Assembly: GCF_000702825.1 (NCBI RefSeq) | Contig: NZ_JNKF01000011.1 | Span: 1 to 64,000 of the forward strand | Direction: 5' to 3' | Length of the DNA stretch: 64,000 nt | Source of the DNA: Prevotella sp. P6B1 | GTDB lineage: Bacteria > Bacteroidota > Bacteroidia > Bacteroidales > Bacteroidaceae | Shown: positions 10,102 through 18,527 of the stretch, one piece after another | Numbering within the stretch: the stretch's first letter is position 1 | Layout: every line of letters starts with the position of its first letter | Translations under genes and position numbers: made by a program | The notes under the pieces: model-generated | What the model was told of the DNA's origin: nothing | Database searches by the model: none | Seen by the model: the letters and a program-made list of their open reading frames with translations, nothing else

Positions 10102-12021
10102 ATGAAAAAATTTGTTTCTATTGCAGTCGTGGGTATTATATTATCCAGCTGCGCCAAGGGCTTTGATGTTCCTGAGCAAGATCCCAATACAGGGACTAAA
10201 CCAACACAGGGAGTAACGGATGAAGATATCCAAGCAAACTTTAAAAAGATTTTTGGTGCTTCATATTCTACTGAGCAGGATTGGATTACAACTAAAAAAG
10301 GCTCTGTTAATGTCAGTGCAAACTCTGCTGTGAAGAAGGTCGCTATTATGGCTTTGGTTGCTCAGACTGATGAAGATGGTGATTCATTCAACTCAATGAC
10401 CATTCTGAATGAAACAGCAACCAACGGTCAGTCTTCATTGAGTATCAATTATGATGCTCCTGGTAAGATTGAAGGCTTGTATGCTGCTTTCTATACAGAT
10501 AAAGGTTGTTATTATGAAAAGATAGAAGGAAACTCGGTTGCATTAAGTCAGCCTGCGCAGACTCGTGCCGTTGATGTGTTCCAATTCCCAACAGGTGAGT
10601 TCAAGATTGCCTCAAATGAATCGTCTTATGCTGCACAGCGTGAGGGCTATTTGGTTGATGGTGTTACCGATGAGAGATTGTATTCTATCGATAATTATGC
10701 AGGTTTGAAAATGGATGCTCCTGCTTATACGGATGGTTATGCAGAGAGACTGCGAGATTTGATTTTCGCCTACTTCCCCAATGGCAGAAGTCATAAGAAT
10801 TATAGTAAGGTACTTGCTACTGGTTATAGTGATGACAATGCTTATCGTACGACAACGGGTGAGAATAAGCCAATTGTAGTTTGCCCGATTTACAAGTGTG
10901 ACCGTGCCAAAGTTTATGGTAATGAGGTGTATAATTCAGATTTGTACTATTATTATTTTAAGGAGGCTGATTTGAATGCAGCTGCAAATAAAGTAGCTTT
11001 CTTACAGAATCTGCCAAAATATAAACTGATTCCGTTTAACAAGCATTTCGGCGATGAAGAGGATGACGTGCTCGAAAAGCGTTCTGCTTATGCATGTCTC
11101 TATTTTGGCGATGGTGCTCCTGAGGTAGGAAAACAGGGTACATTCCAGTTCCCTGCTGGTTATAAGATTGGATTTATGGTGCGTGCCAAGACCGATTATG
11201 CTGAAGAAAAGACTGTGAATGGTGTAAAGGAGAAAAAGCCAAGAAAGCAGGGCGAACTGTATTTTGATGGTCGTTTGAATACAAAGATTAATAGCGATAA
11301 GAATTATAATTTTGAAAGTTCTGGTCTTAAAGAAGGTCAGCCTCGTGCCACATGGTTCAAAATGGAAGACAGAATCCTTCTCTGCTGGGAGTCGGGTACT
11401 GATAGTGACTACAATGATATCCTTATGGAGGTTGAAGGTAGTGTTACCGATCCTGAGACAGTAATAGAGTTTGAGTATAATACTTATACCTATTGCTTCG
11501 AGGACAGACAGTTAGGCGATTACGATATGAATGATGTCGTTATTAAGGCAAAGCGTCTGGACAATACTCATGTACAATATGCTATTGTGGCATGCGGTGC
11601 AAATGATAAACTGTTTGTGAAGAATATCAAAGCAGGTGTTATCAACGATAATACAGAGATTCACTCTCTCTTCGGTAAGAGTACGAGTCAGTTTATTAAT
11701 ACGGAGAGTTCAGCTGATTATATAGAGCCCATCGTAGTGACGAAGGAAGTCAGTGAATCATTCAGTTTCCTGGATGAGGCTACTCAGCCATATCTCTACG
11801 ACAAGACTACTGGTATGGAAGTGAAGTTGTCGAAGAGAGGCGAGGATCCTCACGGCATCATGTTGCCATACGACTTTAAGTATCCGCTTGAGAAGGTTTG
11901 TATCAAGGATGCCTATAAGAAATTTAATGAGTGGTATAATAAAAATCCAAATCTGGATAAAACTGTAGTCGAAACAAATTGGTATACCCAGCCTGTAAAC
12001 GGGAAGGTTTATACAAAGTAA
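10102..12021 (+). CDS. LruC-domain (DUF4842/DUF4114-like) lipoprotein
   Basis: 639 residues from the ATG at 10102. I prefer this start because it opens directly with a lipoprotein signal (MKKFVSIAVV, then LSSC; Cys17) and lies downstream of a -7 element. An upstream in-frame start at 10039 would precede the promoter. Two acidic motifs mark the C-terminal half: GTDSDYNDILME near residue 431, typical of DUF4114, and QLGDYDMNDVV near residue 470, typical of LruC/DUF4842. Such proteins are exported and widespread in Bacteroidota; LruC was first described in Leptospira as an outer-membrane lipoprotein. The Asp/Asn pattern could bind calcium, but this is inference. It is monocistronic with its own promoter and terminator. 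Confidence 0.85.
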   Translation: MKKFVSIAVVGIILSSCAKGFDVPEQDPNTGTKPTQGVTDEDIQANFKKIFGASYSTEQDWITTKKGSVNVSANSAVKKVAIMALVAQTDEDGDSFNSMTILNETATNGQSSLSINYDAPGKIEGLYAAFYTDKGCYYEKIEGNSVALSQPAQTRAVDVFQFPTGEFKIASNESSYAAQREGYLVDGVTDERLYSIDNYAGLKMDAPAYTDGYAERLRDLIFAYFPNGRSHKNYSKVLATGYSDDNAYRTTTGENKPIVVCPIYKCDRAKVYGNEVYNSDLYYYYFKEADLNAAANKVAFLQNLPKYKLIPFNKHFGDEEDDVLEKRSAYACLYFGDGAPEVGKQGTFQFPAGYKIGFMVRAKTDYAEEKTVNGVKEKKPRKQGELYFDGRLNTKINSDKNYNFESSGLKEGQPRATWFKMEDRILLCWESGTDSDYNDILMEVEGSVTDPETVIEFEYNTYTYCFEDRQLGDYDMNDVVIKAKRLDNTHVQYAIVACGANDKLFVKNIKAGVINDNTEIHSLFGKSTSQFINTESSADYIEPIVVTKEVSESFSFLDEATQPYLYDKTTGMEVKLSKRGEDPHGIMLPYDFKYPLEKVCIKDAYKKFNEWYNKNPNLDKTVVETNWYTQPVNGKVYTK

Positions 12022-12043
12022 TATTTTCTAAATTGATAATAGG

Positions 12044-12082
12044 AATCGTGTGAGGAATATTGCCTCACACGATTTTTTTTGT
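12044..12082 (+). terminator. Intrinsic terminator after the LruC lipoprotein gene
   Basis: The stem AATCGTGTGAGG (12044-12055) pairs with CCTCACACGATT (12063-12074) around a 7-base loop and is followed by an eight-base T run. Confidence 0.9.
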
Positions 12083-12088
12083 AAATTG

Positions 12089-12120
12089 TTTGGACTTATG
12101 ATTAAAAATGACTATATTTG
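12089..12120 (+). promoter_or_regulatory. Promoter of the esterase-glycosyltransferase pair
   Basis: The -33 box TTTG (12089-12092) and -7 element TATATTTG (12113-12120) are 20 bases apart, close to consensus. The element sits just after the preceding terminator and 36 bases before the ATG at 12157. Confidence 0.7.
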
Positions 12121-12156
12121 CAAAGTTTTGAAGTCATATCGTGACAGTTGATCTCA

Positions 12157-13398
12157 ATGAAAAGATTATTTTGGATTGTATATCTGATAGGTGTCTTAGG
12201 GCTTTCTTATTATTTCATTGATAAGGCATGCTCGAAAAACTATGGCCATAAGGTCGTGGTTTGTATTCCTGTGTATGGTCAGAGCTATGCTTTAGGAGAA
12301 GAAGCAACTAGAATAACTAATTTTGATTCACTTAGAATAAAATATAATGGAAGAATCGTAACTGAGAAGTTGGACTATACCTTTGGCTATTTCGATCACA
12401 GCAGCCAGTTTAAACAATGGTTGAAACGTGTACTTCATTACGATAAGAAGGCTTTTGAACTCTCTGTTTATAGTATGGCAGAAGAACTGGCTCTGCAACT
12501 GGGTGAAGACACGGTTATATGTATCTTTCCTGGAGGTCATGGTATGAATACAATCCAGCAGTTGATGAAACCTGTAGAACCATATAATAAGTTTATCAGG
12601 GAGATTGCGACTGCATACGACAAGGCGCAGGATAGGGGATGGGAGTTTATCGTTCCTGCAGTTTGCTGGATGCAGGGTGAATCGGACATTGTGGAATATC
12701 CTGATTACGACTATAAGGAGTATTTCCATCGTATGTATAACGATCTGAATACTGATATCAAACAGGTGACGCATCAGAAAGAGGATATACGCATCATCTG
12801 CTATCAGGCTTCTACCATTACCAAAGGTCTTCGCTACAAAGCTAATAATTATGATGCCACAGAACCTAAGGCGCCTACTGCCCAGATGGAATTGATACGT
12901 GATGATTCGCTGGTATGGGTGAGTGGTCCTACCTATCCTTATGATTTTGTGAATGAATCGCTCCACATTGATGCTGTTGGTCAGCAAAATATAGGTAGGC
13001 TTGCTGCAAAGTCAGCCTTAGGTATTATTCGGAATCAAAAACGTAATAAGGGTTTGGTTCCGATGACGTATGAGGTGGAGGGTAATGATATCCGCATTGA
13101 TTTCAATGTGCCTTGTCCACCATTATGTTTTGATACCACTCAGGTTAAGAAAGTCGATAACTATGGCTTTAATGTCGTCCGTCGTGATGGGGTGGATATT
13201 GTTTCTGATGTCACAATCGATCAGAACTCGGTTATCATCCATTGCGCAGAGTCTCCCCAAAATGCTAAATTACGTTATGGTATCAATGGTGAATTCTTGA
13301 AAGGCGGACGAAACGTCGGTCCAAGAGGAAACCTGCGGGATTCGGAGAAATATGTATCTAATTGGTGTTTAATGTTTGAAAAGTTTTTGAGCCGATGA
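12157..13398 (+). CDS. SGNH/SASA-type carbohydrate esterase, membrane-anchored
   Basis: 413 residues from ATG 12157; a TTG at 12148 in the same frame is possible but less likely. A hydrophobic segment (residues about 3-21) should anchor or export the protein. Motifs of the sialate O-acetylesterase (SASA/DUF303) family are visible: GQSYALG near residue 41 with the candidate nucleophile Ser43, WMQGESD at about 171-177, and HIDAVGQQ at about 270 with the candidate catalytic His. The family removes acetyl groups from sugars. Its stop overlaps the start of the downstream glycosyltransferase (ATGA), so the two are co-translated. That suggests it edits acetylation of the surface polysaccharide made nearby; this is inferred. 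Confidence 0.75.
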   Translation: MKRLFWIVYLIGVLGLSYYFIDKACSKNYGHKVVVCIPVYGQSYALGEEATRITNFDSLRIKYNGRIVTEKLDYTFGYFDHSSQFKQWLKRVLHYDKKAFELSVYSMAEELALQLGEDTVICIFPGGHGMNTIQQLMKPVEPYNKFIREIATAYDKAQDRGWEFIVPAVCWMQGESDIVEYPDYDYKEYFHRMYNDLNTDIKQVTHQKEDIRIICYQASTITKGLRYKANNYDATEPKAPTAQMELIRDDSLVWVSGPTYPYDFVNESLHIDAVGQQNIGRLAAKSALGIIRNQKRNKGLVPMTYEVEGNDIRIDFNVPCPPLCFDTTQVKKVDNYGFNVVRRDGVDIVSDVTIDQNSVIIHCAESPQNAKLRYGINGEFLKGGRNVGPRGNLRDSEKYVSNWCLMFEKFLSR

Positions 13399-14459
13399 AG
13401 GTTTTTATGGTACATGAGGATCCTTGGCATGCGGGGAATCCATATATATATACACTGATTGAAGGAATACAAAAGTCTCATCCTGACTGTGAGATCGGGT
13501 GGGGAAGGGAACCTTTCTGGCAGGACAATATATGTTCTTATGATATTGTTCATTTTCATTGGCCTCAGACTTTTATGGGGAATGATACTCATACGGAGAC
13601 AGATCTTTTGCATCATATTGAGCATATGAAGGCAGCTGGTGTGAAGATAGTTGCAACATGTCATGATTTGGAACCGCATTATAACCAATTTGCTGATCAA
13701 GGTGGTTCTATGCAGATTGTATATGCCCATTGTGATGTGATAATCCACCTTGGTGAATATAGTAAAGCACTCTTTGAGAAACGATATCCTGATGCTATGC
13801 ATATTCTAATACCGCATCATCTCTATGATACAGTTTATCACCAATTCCCATCAAGAGAAGAGTCATTAAAGTTCTTGAACCTGCCTGAGAACCGTACTTA
13901 TGTTTTGTGTTTTGGCACATTCCGGGCAAAAGAGGAACAACAGTTGATTCTCAATCTGAGTCGGCAGCTGGCCGACAAAAAAGTTGTTATACTTGCGCCA
14001 AGTTTCATGAATGTATGGTGGCGCAGATTCCGTATGCCTCACAAGCGCTTAAAAAAATGGTTTTATGAACATTTTTATCGCATTTATTGTACAGGTAGAA
14101 CTTGGCGCGCTGTTAAGGATTGTGATTTGCCGTATTATTATGGGGCTGCAGATGTGGTTCTTATCCAGCGTGTAAAAATCCTAAATTCAGGTAATGCTTT
14201 GATGCCGATGCTTTTTGGAAAAATGGTTGTTGGTCCTGATTGTGGAAACGTTGGTCCTTTGTTGCGTCATTGGGATTATCCTGCTTTTTCTGTTGATGAC
14301 CTGAGTGATGTGGGGCCGTGTGTCAAAGAAGCATTGCAAATGGAAAAGGCTGGTGTGGCCCGACAAAATATGCAACGGCAACTGAACGAATATTCAACAG
14401 CTGTTGTAACAGAACAATTGTACGACACATATCTTCAAATGGTGTCTTCAGTTCTTTAA
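13395..14459 (+). CDS. Glycosyltransferase, GT-B fold (GT4-like)
   Basis: 354 residues. The N-terminal half contains a short Rossmann strand followed by DIVHFHWPQTF and IVATCHDLEPH, typical of GT4-like (glycosyl transferases group 1) donor-acceptor folds. The C-terminal half has YYYGAADVVLIQR and GNALMPMLFGKMVVGPDCGN, matching the nucleotide-sugar binding region of that fold, although the usual E-x7-E is altered. It starts inside the stop codon of the esterase (ATGA overlap) and its 3' end overlaps the convergent GT2 gene by 12 bases. Role: adds one sugar in surface glycan assembly; donor and linkage cannot be told. Confidence 0.75.
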   Translation: MKVFMVHEDPWHAGNPYIYTLIEGIQKSHPDCEIGWGREPFWQDNICSYDIVHFHWPQTFMGNDTHTETDLLHHIEHMKAAGVKIVATCHDLEPHYNQFADQGGSMQIVYAHCDVIIHLGEYSKALFEKRYPDAMHILIPHHLYDTVYHQFPSREESLKFLNLPENRTYVLCFGTFRAKEEQQLILNLSRQLADKKVVILAPSFMNVWWRRFRMPHKRLKKWFYEHFYRIYCTGRTWRAVKDCDLPYYYGAADVVLIQRVKILNSGNALMPMLFGKMVVGPDCGNVGPLLRHWDYPAFSVDDLSDVGPCVKEALQMEKAGVARQNMQRQLNEYSTAVVTEQLYDTYLQMVSSVL

Positions 14460-15428
14460 TTTCCTATATCTCATATAGAGATAGTTGGGAAGGTAAGTAA
14501 TCAGATACTTGCCAGCCTTACTGAATCCGCATAAATGATAGTGCTGATTGAGAGTACTTTTGTTCTTTTTGATAAAACGGAGAATATCATGGATACGTTT
14601 GTCGGAATAATACTTGGGGTATTGTGAAACTTTCCCAAGAAGCTCATTGTAGTACATGATGATATGTACGATACTCCATTCTCTGACCGTATCAGTCTCG
14701 TTCTGTACAGCATCTTGTGTAACTTGTACCCTCTGTATTCTGTTATCGATATACTGACTGATGTTCTTTTTGTAGTAAGCGTGAGCAAGTGAACTGCTAC
14801 GGTGTGTATATTCATAAAGAGGCTCATCCACGATAACCGTTGTCTTTGCATGAATAAAAGCGCGGATATTAAAAATAAAGTCCTCGTCAGTACGCAGACC
14901 AGAATCATTCTCGATATGGTTGTCAGTGAGCATCTGGCGCTTGTAAAGCTTAGTCCAACACTGAGAATAGATCTTATCTTTCGAAAAGAAATGGATGAGT
15001 CCTTCTTCGTGATTAAGAACATATTGTTGGTTGGTACTATTCAAATGCGATATACGGCCCTGTTCATCAATCTGTTTATAGTTGCAACAGATGATGTCTG
15101 CATCATGTTCGTAACCAGCACTAACCATCTTATGGAGCATGAATGGCTCCATCTTGTCGTCGCTGTCAGTAAGGGCAATATAGTTGCCTTTGGCTCGCTT
15201 AAGACCAACGTTCTTGGCTGTTGCAGGTCCAGAGTTTTGTATGTGAAATACCGTAATGTTATTGTACTCTTGCGCATAACGGTCACAGATGCTTGCCGAA
15301 GAATCTGTAGATCCGTCATCAACGAGAATGATTTCAAACGATACATGGACTTGACATAGAATACTTTCAATGCAGGCCGCTAAATATTTCTCAGTATTAT
15401 ATACAGGTATAATGACGCTGACATCCAT
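14448..15428 (-). CDS. GT2 family glycosyltransferase
   Basis: 326 residues from the ATG at 15428, five bases after the stop of the gene upstream. A longer reading to 15485 would overlap that gene by 52 bases and is rejected, since MDVSVIIPVYNTEKYL is the usual GT2 N-terminus. GT-A motifs: VDDGSTDSS and LTDSDDKMEPF (the DxD metal/nucleotide site). The C-terminal third has the helical region common to capsule GT2 enzymes. It forms a two-gene leftward unit with the GT2 at 15434-16225. Confidence 0.85.
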   Translation of the reverse strand: MDVSVIIPVYNTEKYLAACIESILCQVHVSFEIILVDDGSTDSSASICDRYAQEYNNITVFHIQNSGPATAKNVGLKRAKGNYIALTDSDDKMEPFMLHKMVSAGYEHDADIICCNYKQIDEQGRISHLNSTNQQYVLNHEEGLIHFFSKDKIYSQCWTKLYKRQMLTDNHIENDSGLRTDEDFIFNIRAFIHAKTTVIVDEPLYEYTHRSSSLAHAYYKKNISQYIDNRIQRVQVTQDAVQNETDTVREWSIVHIIMYYNELLGKVSQYPKYYSDKRIHDILRFIKKNKSTLNQHYHLCGFSKAGKYLITYLPNYLYMRYRKLKN

Positions 15429-15433
15429 ATTCT

Positions 15434-16225
15434 TTACTTCTTTTGAGTGAATCGCAAAATAAGGTTCAAAAATCTCTTTGCCCATTTCCTGGCTACAACA
15501 GTCTGGGTCAGGAGTAATGACTGGTCAAGAAGCTCGTCATCAACGGGGGCTAATCGCTCGTAATCGGTAATAACTCGTGGTGGAAACATTTCTTGAAGAA
15601 TCATGTTTCTTTCTTTAGGAAGCAGACCGTTTGAATTGGTGCTGATGCCACTGGTGTCATAGTCGGCCACGATGATGTCGCAAGCCCTAAAGGTACAATT
15701 ACCGAAGATGATGGTTTCGAGACAAAACTTCCAGTCAGACATGATCTTATAGTTCTCATCGTATGGATGAGCTATCAAAAGTTCCCTTTTAATGAACATA
15801 GCCTGATGGGGTAGGCTACCTCTTATCAGATCGACTAATGTGATTGTTGATTTTCTGGGACCACTTGGCTTTGGGGCGTTCCCCTTCAGTACCTTTCCGC
15901 AGATGATATCCTCTTTGTATTCTTTGAAAGAGTCCAAAACATCCGGGGAATGGAAACAATCGCCGGAATTCATGAAAATGAGATAATCACCATGAGCCTG
16001 AGTTACACCTTTGTTCATAGCATTATAAACACCTTTGTCCTTTTCTGAAACCCAATAGTTGATACTGTTCGTATGTTCTTTGATGACATCCACACTACCA
16101 TCAGTTGACCCGCCATCAATGACGATGAACTCAAGGTCTTTATTTGTCTGGCATGTAACACTTTCTATCGTCTGTTTCAATCCCAGTCTGTCGTTGTAAT
16201 TGATCGTGATAACAGAATATCTCAT
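15434..16225 (-). CDS. GT2 family glycosyltransferase (WcaA/colanic-type)
   Basis: 263 residues starting MRYSVITINYN at 16225. An in-frame ATG at 16246 lies inside the -7 element and is unlikely to be translated. Motifs are IDGGSTDGSVDVI, WVSEKDKGVYNAMNKG and FMNSGDCF, a pattern typical of short GT2 enzymes related to WcaA, in which NSGD replaces the usual DxD. It is first in a two-gene leftward unit. Sugar specificity is unknown. Confidence 0.85.
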   Translation of the reverse strand: MRYSVITINYNDRLGLKQTIESVTCQTNKDLEFIVIDGGSTDGSVDVIKEHTNSINYWVSEKDKGVYNAMNKGVTQAHGDYLIFMNSGDCFHSPDVLDSFKEYKEDIICGKVLKGNAPKPSGPRKSTITLVDLIRGSLPHQAMFIKRELLIAHPYDENYKIMSDWKFCLETIIFGNCTFRACDIIVADYDTSGISTNSNGLLPKERNMILQEMFPPRVITDYERLAPVDDELLDQSLLLTQTVVARKWAKRFLNLILRFTQKK

Positions 16226-16240
16226 TTGACTATATTTTTT

Positions 16241-16449
16241 TTGCAAAGATAGTTATTTTTTTGAAAATATTGGTCATTATTATATATATTTTGAGCTTAT
16301 GCAGTAAAATCACTATCAGCATGCTTTAAAACCGTGAATTAATTCAATCGATCAAATGAATTAACTCATTTGATAAATCGAGTTAGCTCAGCAGATTGTA
16401 TGCGTAATTTCGCTGATATCTTTTTGCAAAGATATTTTTTTTGAAAATA
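16241..16449. repeat. Direct repeat pair and hairpins in the divergent intergenic region
   Basis: The 285-base gap 16226-16510 contains two copies of a segment reading TTGCAAAGATA, a T run, then TTGAAAATA (16241-16269 and 16424-16449, the second 3 bases shorter). Between them is a 9-bp inverted repeat (ATCAAATGA 16351-16359, loop ATTAAC, TCATTTGAT 16366-16374). The second copy overlaps an 8-bp palindrome (ATATCTTT, TTGC, AAAGATAT, 16417-16436) that gives TATCTTT on both strands. Confidence 0.6.
16244..16251 (-). promoter_or_regulatory. -7 element of the two-gene GT2 unit
   Basis: TATCTTTG on the minus strand, 18 bases before the chosen ATG at 16225. No clear -33 box is present. A second minus-strand TATCTTTG lies at 16434-16427 inside a repeated segment. 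Confidence 0.55.
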
Positions 16450-16474
16450 ATTAAATAGTTTCGTTATTTTTTTA

Positions 16475-16482
16475 TATTTTTG
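16475..16482 (+). promoter_or_regulatory. -7 element of the acyltransferase-GT2 unit
   Basis: TATTTTTG matches TAnnTTTG 28 bases before the ATG at 16511. The region is extremely AT-rich, so a chance match is possible. Confidence 0.4.
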
Positions 16483-16510
16483 CAAAATAAATGGCGCTAC
16501 GAGGTATGTG

Positions 16511-17602
16511 ATGATAAGCAATATGGCAAAGAAAGATCATAATAATGGTATAACTATAGCAAAAGCTATAGGTATCATTCTTATGGTAATAGGTCATTCT
16601 GGATGCCCTCAATTTCTTTTTAAGTTTATCTATCTTTTCCATATGCCACTATTCTTCTTTTGTTCTGGCATTTTTTACAAAGAAATGACGGGTTCGGAAG
16701 CTGTAATTCAATTCTTGAAAAAGAGGATAAAAGGATTGTATGTTCCTTTTGTGAAATGGTCAGTCTTCTTCTTGCTTCTTCATAATTTATTGATGTTAGT
16801 GGGAGTTTATAATCCTTATTATGGTTATGAGGGTGGTTCTTCTTTTTATACTTTATCAGATGTATTTCAGAAACTCTATTTAATAATGTTTACCATGCAC
16901 GACTATGAAGAACTATTAGGAGGTTTTTGGTTTATTCGTGCATTATTTATTACTTCTGTATTAATGGCTATGTTTTCAATATTGTTGAAGAAGGTGCCAA
17001 GAAAAAAATATGAATTGCTATGCCTGCTATCTCTTTTATTAACGGTTGTTATTAGAAGGATTGCTCCGGAAATAGAGTTTTGGAGAGATATTTCAATGGG
17101 GACATTAGGAGCATTCTTCTATATATCGGGATATCTGTTAATGCGTTATAAAAGTTATTGGCATAATAAATATGGAGCAATACTTTGTTGCTTTATACTG
17201 TTCTTGTCATATTTATATTTCAGAGATGGTATATCGATGGGATGTGGCTATAATAAAGTGGTGACTTTTTCAATTTCTGCTCTATCTGGTACACTATTTA
17301 CGATATATATATCAAGTGCTATTGAGAGACGATTGCAAATTGTAAGACGTATATTGTACTATATAGGTAATCATACACTTGACATTCTTGCTCTTCATTT
17401 CCTTTCGTTCAGACTTGTTAGTTTTTGCATTGTACTATTATACGGATTAAATGTTTCTCATGTTGCAGAACATCCGGTTATTAAGGATGTCAGTATGTCT
17501 CATGCATACTGGTGGATTCTGTATTGCACAATAGGAATTGTTCTTCCGCTGTTGTTAAATGCGGCTTGGAAAGTAATTATGAATAAAATCAAAAGGTCAT
17601 AA
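16511..17602 (+). CDS. Acyltransferase 3 family membrane protein (sugar O-acyltransferase)
   Basis: 363 residues from the ATG at 16511, preceded by GAGG at six bases; a GTG at 16508 is in frame. About ten hydrophobic segments. The N-terminal GITIAKAIGIILMVIGHSG carries the conserved family His, and FHMPLFFFCSGIFYK is the signature second segment. These enzymes transfer acetyl or other acyl groups to sugars of O-antigens, capsules or peptidoglycan. Its location among glycosyltransferases points to O-acetylation of the local polysaccharide. The gene is clearly AT-richer than the housekeeping genes, in line with horizontal spread. It is 2 bases from the next GT2 gene. Confidence 0.85.
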   Translation: MISNMAKKDHNNGITIAKAIGIILMVIGHSGCPQFLFKFIYLFHMPLFFFCSGIFYKEMTGSEAVIQFLKKRIKGLYVPFVKWSVFFLLLHNLLMLVGVYNPYYGYEGGSSFYTLSDVFQKLYLIMFTMHDYEELLGGFWFIRALFITSVLMAMFSILLKKVPRKKYELLCLLSLLLTVVIRRIAPEIEFWRDISMGTLGAFFYISGYLLMRYKSYWHNKYGAILCCFILFLSYLYFRDGISMGCGYNKVVTFSISALSGTLFTIYISSAIERRLQIVRRILYYIGNHTLDILALHFLSFRLVSFCIVLLYGLNVSHVAEHPVIKDVSMSHAYWWILYCTIGIVLPLLLNAAWKVIMNKIKRS

Positions 17603-17604
17603 AT

Positions 17605-18510
17605 ATGAAAACAAATTTTACAGTTATTATTCCTCACAAGAATACACCGAAATTGTTAGAAAGACTTGTTAAGTCAATTCCAATACGTGATGATTTGGAG
17701 ATAATTGTGGTGGATGACCATAGTGATACTGATGTTGTTGATTTCAATCATTTCCCTTGTAATGATAGAGTGGGACTTACTATAGTAATGAATGAGCAAT
17801 CTCATGGGGCTGGACATGCAAGAAACTGTGCTCTACCAATGGCAAAAGGGGAATGGATATTATTTGCAGACTCTGATGATTTCTTCTACCCCGGTTTTAA
17901 TGATTTCCTTAATGAATATCAAAGTAATGATGCGGATATCGTATATTTTAATGCTAATAGTGTAGATTCGGAAACGTATGAACCAAGTAAGAGAGTTGAC
18001 CATCTGCATGATTTTTTTGAAGATTATCATCAAGATCCCCAAAAAGGAGAAATGCTTTTGCGATATCTATTTACCGAGCCATGGTGTAAGATGGTTAAGA
18101 GGAAACTTATAGAGCATTATCATATAACGTTTGATGAAACGATTATTAGAAATGATGTTAGGTATTCATATCTGGTTGGGCATTATGCAAAAACAATTAT
18201 TGTAGATGATCGACAATTGTATTGTGTAACCACTCGTCAGAATTCCGTAAGTCGTGGCGTCGGTTATCAAGCTTCAATGGATGAACTGAAGGTGTATGCA
18301 GGTTGGAAGAAATTCTTTTTAGACAATCATATTCCTTTTGAATTGCCCAAATATGATTATCGTGTCTATAATTTCACTAGACATTTGTGGAAGGATACTA
18401 AGTTGTTCTGTGAAGAATATCGCATTATGCGGAAGGCTGGGTTGAGTCACTTTTACATCTTTGGACAGATAATGTATTATATATGGAAGTCTGTTGGTTA
18501 TAAGTTATAA
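17605..18510 (+). CDS. GT2 family glycosyltransferase
   Basis: 301 residues. GT-A motifs: TVIIPHKNTPKLLERL, VVDDHSD, GAGHARNCAL and ADSDDFFYPGF (DxD). The C-terminal part has RNDVRYSYLVGHYAK, resembling the acceptor region of capsule GT2 enzymes. It is co-transcribed with the acyltransferase just upstream and equally AT-rich. It is convergent with the leftward unit ending at 18528, only 17 bases away. Confidence 0.85.
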   Translation: MKTNFTVIIPHKNTPKLLERLVKSIPIRDDLEIIVVDDHSDTDVVDFNHFPCNDRVGLTIVMNEQSHGAGHARNCALPMAKGEWILFADSDDFFYPGFNDFLNEYQSNDADIVYFNANSVDSETYEPSKRVDHLHDFFEDYHQDPQKGEMLLRYLFTEPWCKMVKRKLIEHYHITFDETIIRNDVRYSYLVGHYAKTIIVDDRQLYCVTTRQNSVSRGVGYQASMDELKVYAGWKKFFLDNHIPFELPKYDYRVYNFTRHLWKDTKLFCEEYRIMRKAGLSHFYIFGQIMYYIWKSVGYKL

Positions 18511-18527
18511 TGATGGAGTATAATACC

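Noticed and set aside
12328..12987. Minus-strand frame of about 219 codons opposite the esterase gene
   Set aside because: The plus-strand esterase motifs are intact; the antisense product has no recognisable pattern.
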